A stretch of 48,807 nucleotides of DNA. It comes from Endozoicomonadaceae bacterium. GTDB lineage: Bacteria; Pseudomonadota; Gammaproteobacteria; Pseudomonadales; Endozoicomonadaceae. The notes under the pieces are model-generated. The model was not told where the DNA came from. It saw only the letters and a list, made by a program, of their open reading frames with translations, and did not search any database. The stretch covers positions 1 to 48,807 of the forward strand of contig JAAOIJ010000120.1 of assembly GCA_015163815.1 (NCBI GenBank), in the 5' to 3' direction. Positions 43,788 to 48,807 of this stretch are shown in pieces (the stretch's first letter is position 1; every line of letters begins with the position of its first letter). The position numbers were made by a program, and so were the translations under genes.

Positions 43788-44018
43788 TTATTTAGTTGTG
43801 CAAGTCGTATTGCAGATACTGCAGCATTGGCACAACGTGATTAATGAAAAAACACCTGAAACACCAATAGTGCAATATATAATTTTTTCACAAACACCAA
43901 GCATTGGCATGCTATTACAGATAACGGTTACTAAATTAAAGTCAAAAAATCCGACTAAACCCCAGTTTATTGCTCCTACAGCCGTCAGTATGCTAAATAT
44001 TAAATTAAGCAATTTCAT
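43788..44018 (-). CDS. DUF378 family small membrane protein (76 aa)
   Basis: The product MKLLNLIFSILTAVGAINWG continues LVGFFDFNLVTVIC and ends in a second hydrophobic segment and a Cys-rich tail. AVGAINWGLVG is the hallmark of DUF378, a small two-helix membrane family of unknown function. I chose the ATG at 44018 because a strong GGAGG lies 9 bases upstream; the frame extends to 44048. It has its own promoter with an overlapping palindrome (44087-44122) and a terminator, so it is a single regulated unit. Confidence 0.85.
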   Translation of the reverse strand: MKLLNLIFSILTAVGAINWGLVGFFDFNLVTVICNSMPMLGVCEKIIYCTIGVSGVFSLITLCQCCSICNTTCTTK

Positions 44019-44086
44019 TTTAAATCGCCTCCGTACGCGTGGTCTCAAATATGAAGTTTAAGTAAGGTATATTTTACGTGACATTT

Positions 44087-44122
44087 CAAATTCATTATAA
44101 CTGAAAAATGAATTTGAGTAAA
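44087..44122 (-). promoter_or_regulatory. Promoter with overlapping palindromic operator, DUF378 gene
   Basis: Minus strand: TTTACT (44117-44122), a 17-base spacer, TATAAT (44094-44099). A perfect 10-bp inverted repeat CAAATTCATT / AATGAATTTG (44087-44096 and 44107-44116) covers the spacer and the -10, where a repressor would block polymerase. The regulator is not evident in the window. Confidence 0.6.
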
Positions 44123-44490
44123 TTGAAAATAAGGATATAGTCATTTTATAAAAAAATCTTTTATGTATAATGAATCTTTTTTGATTAAAGGTTACTGTAA
44201 TTGTTGTTCAACTTTATGTTAGATCTCATCTTCTATATTTGATTCATATGGATTAATATTTTTGCAATGCCGCTTAGCTAACAAAGCCTTCAGTTCAGTT
44301 TCTAGTCATTGAGTTGATTGAATGAAAAAAGATATTAATTTTTTTAGATTATTTCGATAATATATTATTTTATATCAATGCTTATCAAGAGAAAATTTAA
44401 CACGAGTTATGATCAGCTGTTAAAAGCATGTTTTGATACGACGTGATAAAAAAATATAGTTCATGATGATCGTGTTAATCTAAATTATAA
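44123..44490. other. Spacer between the DUF378 promoter and the DUF2062 gene
   Basis: AT-rich, with no gene. Some possible -10 boxes (for example TATAAT at about 44167) but no clear pair. Confidence 0.4.
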
Positions 44491-44997
44491 TTATTTTTTT
44501 TTACGATTCATCCACTGTTTTTGAATTGATCTTCGCCATAAAAAATGTGTTGTAAAGTAGCCTGTAATGGATATGAAAACAGCAAATGTAATGGATCCAA
44601 AATATAATGGGAGCCATATAAAGGATAAAGTATTTGTTAACCATTCTATGGTAAAATGAAAAGGCGCATCATGTAAATTCATATTTAATAGAAAACATCC
44701 AAAACGATAAGTAGAATAAAATAAAAAAGGCATGGTCAGTGGATTAGTAATCCAGACTAATGCAACAGAAATTGGGATATTTGCACGTAAAGAGATCGCA
44801 AGTATTGCTGATAATACCATTTGAAAAGGCATGGGGATAAAAGCTGAAAATAATCCAATAGCGATTGCTTTAGCGGTTGTCTTTCGATTGATATACCATA
44901 ATTGTTTATCAAATAGATACTGACCTAAAAACTGTAATGAATTATTTTTTTTTAGCTCATCAGGATTAGGGATATAGCGTGAAAAAAATTTTTTCAT
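44491..44997 (-). CDS. DUF2062 family membrane protein (168 aa)
   Basis: Inner-membrane protein of unknown function. The N-terminus KKFFSRYIPNPDELKKNNSL, then AIAIGLFSAFIPMPFQMVLS and LVWITNPLTMPFLFYSTYRF are the conserved core of DUF2062. Three or four hydrophobic segments and a basic tail ending in RKKK. Length is normal. Single gene. In many gammaproteobacteria DUF2062 proteins lie near envelope genes; no such neighbour is seen here. Confidence 0.85.
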   Translation of the reverse strand: MKKFFSRYIPNPDELKKNNSLQFLGQYLFDKQLWYINRKTTAKAIAIGLFSAFIPMPFQMVLSAILAISLRANIPISVALVWITNPLTMPFLFYSTYRFGCFLLNMNLHDAPFHFTIEWLTNTLSFIWLPLYFGSITFAVFISITGYFTTHFLWRRSIQKQWMNRKKK

Positions 44998-45218
44998 AGA
45001 GAACCTTATTTAAAAAGAAGGATGTATTTTATGAGAAAATATAATCATATAGGTTTGATATATCAAATGATATTTATTAAGGAAGAGTGTGTTTAAATTA
45101 AATCATATTGAATCATAGCTGATTCTTGATGATAAGTCATGTGTTTTAAAAAAATGCATATAAAAAAATAGTATGCAATACGATATGGTATCCTCTATAG
45201 TTTAGTATTTTATTGGTG

Positions 45219-46430
45219 ATGCGTATGCGTGATTCTAAAAGAAATTGGAAAACAGTCATTTTATTTGTTTTTTTACTAGGATTGCTTCCGTTATCTTTAG
45301 ATAGTTATTTGTCTATTATGCCATTATTAGAACAAGTGTTTAAAAAAGATCCTATATTTATTCAAATGGGTTTTAGTGCTTTTTTATTTATATTTGGTCT
45401 ATTTCAATTATTTTTTGGTGTACTATCAGATAGATTTGGTCGAAAAGGAATGGCTTTAAATGGTTTAATTGTCTTTGAAATAGGCGTAATATGCAGTTTT
45501 TTTGCAACACAGTTGACCGTATTATTGTTAGGTCGAATATTACAAGCGATGGGTTGCTCTATGATATTTGTTGCAGTTTTAGCAGCTGTAAAAGATAGCT
45601 ATTCTTATCAGAAATCGACGATTATTTATACTTATATGACAGCATGGAATCCATTATTTGCATTATTTGGATTGGTTATGAGTAGCTTTTTAATTAAATG
45701 GATAGGCTGGCAATCAGTTTTTATCGTATTAGGTTTATTTGGCTTCTTTTTATTTTATCTCTCATGCCTATATTTCAAAGAAACATTAATTCAAAAAAAT
45801 AAAGATTTTTTTTGGAGTCGAGCGCGTTTTAATCAGCTTAAAAATCCTTGTTTTATCATATTTACTCTGACGTTAGTCTCTGGTTATTCTGGATTAATGA
45901 GTATTATTTCGTTAACGCCTCATATTTTACTAAAAGTATTAGATGTTAAATTGCAATACTTAGGACTTTATTTTGGTATTTTATCATCATCTGTTTTATT
46001 TTCAGGTATTAGTAGTGTTTACATTATCAAGAAACAAGGCGTGTTTTTTTTATTAAAGACAGGATTTATTTTATTATTGCTAGCAACTATATTGCTGCTT
46101 ATTATAAATGTATCATATACGCTATCATGTTGGAGTTATTTTTTGCCGACTAGCTTAATGGTCATTGGCAGCGTATGGCTTTTAAATGCAGGTCAAGGTG
46201 GAAGTATGAGCATGTGTAAAGCGTCAAATGCAGGCTTTACTACTTCTATTTTAAGCTTATTTAGATATGGATTAGGTTCTATTTTATGTGCTATTCCTGT
46301 TTTTATTTCATCAACCTCTATTATGCCATTAGCTTACTTATGTTTTATATTATTAAGTATAATGAGTTGTGCTTTATGGGTTCTGCATTATTTTTATCAT
46401 GATGCTAAGCTAGCATTGAAAGTATTGTGA
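45219..46430 (+). CDS. Bcr/CflA-type MFS drug-efflux transporter
   Basis: About 403 aa with twelve hydrophobic segments. Signatures: LPLSLDSYLSIMPLLEQVF in helix 1 (drug/proton antiporter DHA1 type), QLFFGVLSDRFGRKG (MFS motif A between helices 2 and 3), and LLGRILQAMGCSMIFVAVLA. Bcr/CflA members export drugs such as bicyclomycin or sulfonamides, or amino acids; the substrate cannot be told here. The ATG at 45219 is my choice; another ATG lies at 45225, and none has a strong ribosome binding site. Single gene. Confidence 0.85.
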   Translation: MRMRDSKRNWKTVILFVFLLGLLPLSLDSYLSIMPLLEQVFKKDPIFIQMGFSAFLFIFGLFQLFFGVLSDRFGRKGMALNGLIVFEIGVICSFFATQLTVLLLGRILQAMGCSMIFVAVLAAVKDSYSYQKSTIIYTYMTAWNPLFALFGLVMSSFLIKWIGWQSVFIVLGLFGFFLFYLSCLYFKETLIQKNKDFFWSRARFNQLKNPCFIIFTLTLVSGYSGLMSIISLTPHILLKVLDVKLQYLGLYFGILSSSVLFSGISSVYIIKKQGVFFLLKTGFILLLLATILLLIINVSYTLSCWSYFLPTSLMVIGSVWLLNAGQGGSMSMCKASNAGFTTSILSLFRYGLGSILCAIPVFISSTSIMPLAYLCFILLSIMSCALWVLHYFYHDAKLALKVL

Positions 46431-46562
46431 TATCACAGCATTAGTTGATAAATGATGAGATCATGAGTTGACCCTAAAACATGGCATCATCAATAATCGA
46501 CTCTGAAAACATCTATTTTTTTATATTTTTTACAAAATTTAAAAAAATGGATTTTATTGTTT

Positions 46563-47867
46563 TTAAATACTTGATGTATGATATGTAGTCATTGTTTCAA
46601 AAACAGATTGAGATGCTTGGATTGTTTCATTGATTAAGTCAGTAGTATGAGCAAAAGACATAAATCCAGCTTCATAAGGAGATGGCGCAAAATATATTCC
46701 TTTTTTTAACATGCCATGAAAAAATAATTTAAAATAATTTTTTTGATCTGTTGTTAGAGTATGGGATGTTTTGGGTGTTTGATCGGAAAAAAAGAATCCA
46801 AATAACCCGCCTGCATAATTAAAAGAAAAGGGTATATGATGTGCATGAGCGTGTTCTTGTAAACCTTGTAATAAGTGTTGACATCTTGCCTCAAGCTCAT
46901 CATATAAATTTTTTGTTTCTTGAATCAAGATTAAATTTTGCAAGCCAGCCGCCATAGCCATTGGATTTCCTGATAAAGTACCTGCTTGATATACTGGTCC
47001 TAATGGAGCAAGGTATGACATGATCTCTTGTCGACCACCAAACGCACCAACTGGCATGCCTCCTCCAATAATTTTGCCTAATATAGTTAGGTCTGGCATG
47101 ATCTGATAACGTGCTTGAGCGCCTCCTGAGTGAACTCGAAATCCTGTCATAACTTCATCAAAAAGAAGTAATGCATCATATTGAGTGCAATAATCACGTA
47201 ATGCTTGTAAAAACTGTATATCAGGAATAACACAATTCATATTACCAGCAATAGGTTCTATAATCACAGCAGCAATCTCGGTTGCGTATTGTGTGAAAAT
47301 TGATTTCAAGGCAGATATATCATTGTAAGGTAAAACTAGTGTGTCTTGTGTGACAGCTTCAGGTATACCTGCAGAGTCTGGTATGCCACAAGTTAATGCG
47401 CCTGATCCCGCTTGAACTAATAATGTATCAACATGTCCGTGATAACAGCCTGAAAATTTAATAATTTTATGACGTTTTGTATAGGCCCTTGCTAAACGAA
47501 TAGCGCTCATGACTGCTTCTGTTCCTGAATTTACCATTCTGACTTGTTGAATAGAGGGTATCATTTGCGTTATTTTTTTAGCCATTTTTGTTTCTAAGGC
47601 AGTTGGACTACCAAAAGATAATCCTAATATGATTTGTTCAGTGAGTTTTTTTTGAATTTTAGGATGATTATGCCCCATAATCATAGGGCCCCATGATCCA
47701 ACATAATCTATATATTGTTGGTTGTTTGTATCAAATAAATGCGCACCTTGTGCACGTTTAAAAAAAATAGGGGTGCCGCCTACTGATGAAAAAGCACGAA
47801 CAGGTGAATTAACGCCACCGGGTATATATTGTAATGCTTCTGTAAATAAAGCCTGTTGTGTTGTCAT
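46563..47867 (-). CDS. hemL: Glutamate-1-semialdehyde 2,1-aminomutase
   Basis: PLP enzyme that converts glutamate-1-semialdehyde to 5-aminolevulinate in the C5 route of haem synthesis. 434 aa (E. coli 426). Motifs: YIPGGVNSPVRAFSSVGGTP, VNSGTEAVMSAIRLARA, KFSGCYHGHVD, LLFDEVMTGFRV and the PLP-lysine region LGKIIGGGMPVGAFGGR; GTLSGNPMAMAAG follows. All intact. It supplies haem for respiration. Single gene with a weak ribosome binding site. Confidence 0.97.
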   Translation of the reverse strand: MTTQQALFTEALQYIPGGVNSPVRAFSSVGGTPIFFKRAQGAHLFDTNNQQYIDYVGSWGPMIMGHNHPKIQKKLTEQIILGLSFGSPTALETKMAKKITQMIPSIQQVRMVNSGTEAVMSAIRLARAYTKRHKIIKFSGCYHGHVDTLLVQAGSGALTCGIPDSAGIPEAVTQDTLVLPYNDISALKSIFTQYATEIAAVIIEPIAGNMNCVIPDIQFLQALRDYCTQYDALLLFDEVMTGFRVHSGGAQARYQIMPDLTILGKIIGGGMPVGAFGGRQEIMSYLAPLGPVYQAGTLSGNPMAMAAGLQNLILIQETKNLYDELEARCQHLLQGLQEHAHAHHIPFSFNYAGGLFGFFFSDQTPKTSHTLTTDQKNYFKLFFHGMLKKGIYFAPSPYEAGFMSFAHTTDLINETIQASQSVFETMTTYHTSSI

Positions 47868-47943
47868 AAGTTCAGTGCTATTTAAATGGATAAAAAAGTA
47901 ATAGGGATGTTATCATCTTATGATATTCAAAATATTGTTAAGC

Positions 47944-48031
47944 TTGTTAAATATGAAATATATAGTATGATGAAAAGGGGTTAATATCTATGCGTATGAT
48001 AGTGGATCCTACACTTATTTTAATGTATTAG
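47944..48031 (+). promoter_or_regulatory. Promoter followed by a 13-codon open frame
   Basis: TTGTTA (47944-47949), a 16-base spacer and TATGAT (47966-47971) form a plausible promoter. AAAAGGGG (about 47973-47980) precedes an ATG at 47990 by 9 bases, and the frame MRMIVDPTLILMY ends at 48031. No gene follows on the plus strand, so a leader peptide has nothing to regulate here. It may be a small RNA start or chance. Confidence 0.25.
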
Positions 48032-48356
48032 CAAGATCTCTCGAGTATTTTTTTGATCTCAAGTAAAAAGATATCTTATCATTTTACTTTATTTGATGAT
48101 CATATGATGCTTGATATGTATTATGGTATGATCCATGTCATTCAATAAGTTAAAGTGAGAGTGTGAGACGCATTTAAGCATACAGTACAATAGGTTTTTT
48201 GTTCATTTTGAAAAAAACATTGATAAGTAAAAGTATTTGATTAAAAATGTATTGGCTATATTGAAATATTTTAGACGTATTGCGACTCGTTTTGATAAGC
48301 TTCATGACAAGCCATGAATGTATATTATGGCTATGAATTGGAAAACAAGGTTTTTG
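48032..48356. other. Non-coding spacer
   Basis: No gene seen. It holds a palindrome AGCCAT/ATGGCT (48310-48315 and 48327-48332) around AATGTATATT, whose centre resembles a dif site. Confidence 0.4.
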
Positions 48357-48614
48357 CTAGCATCTCATGAAAAACAGCATTAAAACCGGCTGTAGTTCCG
48401 ATCGTTGACCTTCAGGAGTATATGAATGCTATGCTTCTGCCTATCCAGTAGGTTCGAGTTCTTCTATTCCTTTAGCTGCTAAAAATGGTCTATTTTTTAA
48501 ATAATTTTCAATCACTTAAGCTCTTTCGGTTTTTGATATTTTGCCAGCTTCTTCAATTCTATTGCCTTCCTTATGATAAAAGATGATATTGAATCTATCG
48601 TGAAAGGATTCCAT
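48357..48614 (-). pseudogene. Pseudogene fragment with three in-frame stops
   Basis: One continuous minus-strand frame reads MESFHDRFNIIFYHKEGNRI, then EEAGKISKTERA, stop, VIENYLKNRPFLAAKGIEEL and EPTG, stop, AEA, stop, HSYTPEGQRSEL. The composition (charged, protein-like codons) and the single frame over 85 codons indicate a decayed gene. The family is not recognised. It is more G+C-rich than its flanks. Confidence 0.5.
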
Positions 48615-48769
48615 GTAAAAAAATGATCAATATGGGATACTCTGTTTTTAGTTAAAATATAGTCTCACAAGAGATGCTATATTTTTTGAAAAATCATCTA
48701 AATAGATAACTATTTCGTTATTTCTAATCTAGATTCAAATGCAGATATTATTGTATTATTTTTCTTCTC

Positions 48770-48807
48770 TAGGGCGTGTCCTCATTTTGAATTCACCCAA
48801 ATAATAG
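48770..48807. mobile_element. Start of an inverted-repeat element (runs off the window)
   Basis: TAGGGCGTGTCCTCA at 48770-48784 matches the arms of the palindromic element at 4160-4210 (TAGGGTGTCTCCTCA and, inverted, TAGGGCGCGCCCTCA). As there, TA precedes GGG. The remainder lies beyond the window, so it may be another short palindrome or a full insertion sequence. Confidence 0.45.

Noticed and set aside
48449..48470. GTAGGTTCGAGTTC, resembling a tRNA T arm
   Set aside because: The stem does not pair and no acceptor or anticodon arm surrounds it; it lies in the pseudogene.

Overview
The window is AT-rich chromosome (about one third G+C by eye). It most likely comes from a gammaproteobacterium with a host-associated or intracellular lifestyle. 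The gammaproteobacterial signs are the complete Na+-NQR operon, a pepP-ubiH-ubiI cluster, zapA followed by 6S RNA, NAD malic enzyme, a ycaR-kdsB-murB cluster and enterobacterial-type MurB. The host-associated signs are long spacers, decayed insertion sequences and five large or secreted proteins of no recognised family. I cannot name the genus.

Layout. 1-6 kb: a miniature inverted-repeat element next to an IS30 relic, then uvrB and an aspartate aminotransferase (minus strand), then a 1.6-kb graveyard with two more IS30 relics, a TA-flanked palindrome and a small secreted protein. 6-17.4 kb: riboflavin synthase, a 1016-aa exported ankyrin-like protein, a 1405-aa beta-repeat (AsmA/TamB-like) protein, a nucleoside transporter and a Na+/glutamate symporter. 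17.4-20.3 kb: a complete copy of the miniature element with an expanded hexamer at its edge, tRNA-Pro(GGG), a gene whose product resembles the replication terminator Tus, a second hexamer array, a long hairpin and a cysteine dioxygenase. 20.5-29.3 kb: malic enzyme, topoisomerase III, then on the minus strand a 48-aa TIGR02449 gene, zapA and 6S RNA, then a 1018-aa protein with nuclear-localisation-like tandem repeats between two direct repeats of about 180 bp. 29.3-39.7 kb: pepP-ubiH-ubiI, nqrABCDEF and a DUF4389 gene, all plus strand. 39.7-47.9 kb: Trm112-like, a KdsB homologue without its catalytic motifs, and murB; a membrane-anchored zinc-motif protein; DUF378, DUF2062, an MFS drug transporter and hemL. 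The last kilobase holds a pseudogene and the start of another inverted-repeat element.

How the genes work together. Ubiquinone hydroxylases (UbiH, UbiI-like) lie beside the Na+-pumping NADH:ubiquinone oxidoreductase. Two predicted ion-coupled transporters (GltS, NupC) could use the gradient it makes. Glutamate, malate and aspartate enzymes suggest an amino-acid and C4-acid based carbon economy. Scavenging of nucleosides and amino acids, a decayed CMP-Kdo synthetase and several effector-like proteins fit a host-dependent cell.

Main items for a second look: the Tus-like protein outside its usual lineage; the degenerate KdsB; the 1018-aa repeat protein inserted at the zapA/6S-pepP junction; the family of miniature elements with hexamer arrays; and a promoter with an overlapping palindrome at the DUF378 gene.
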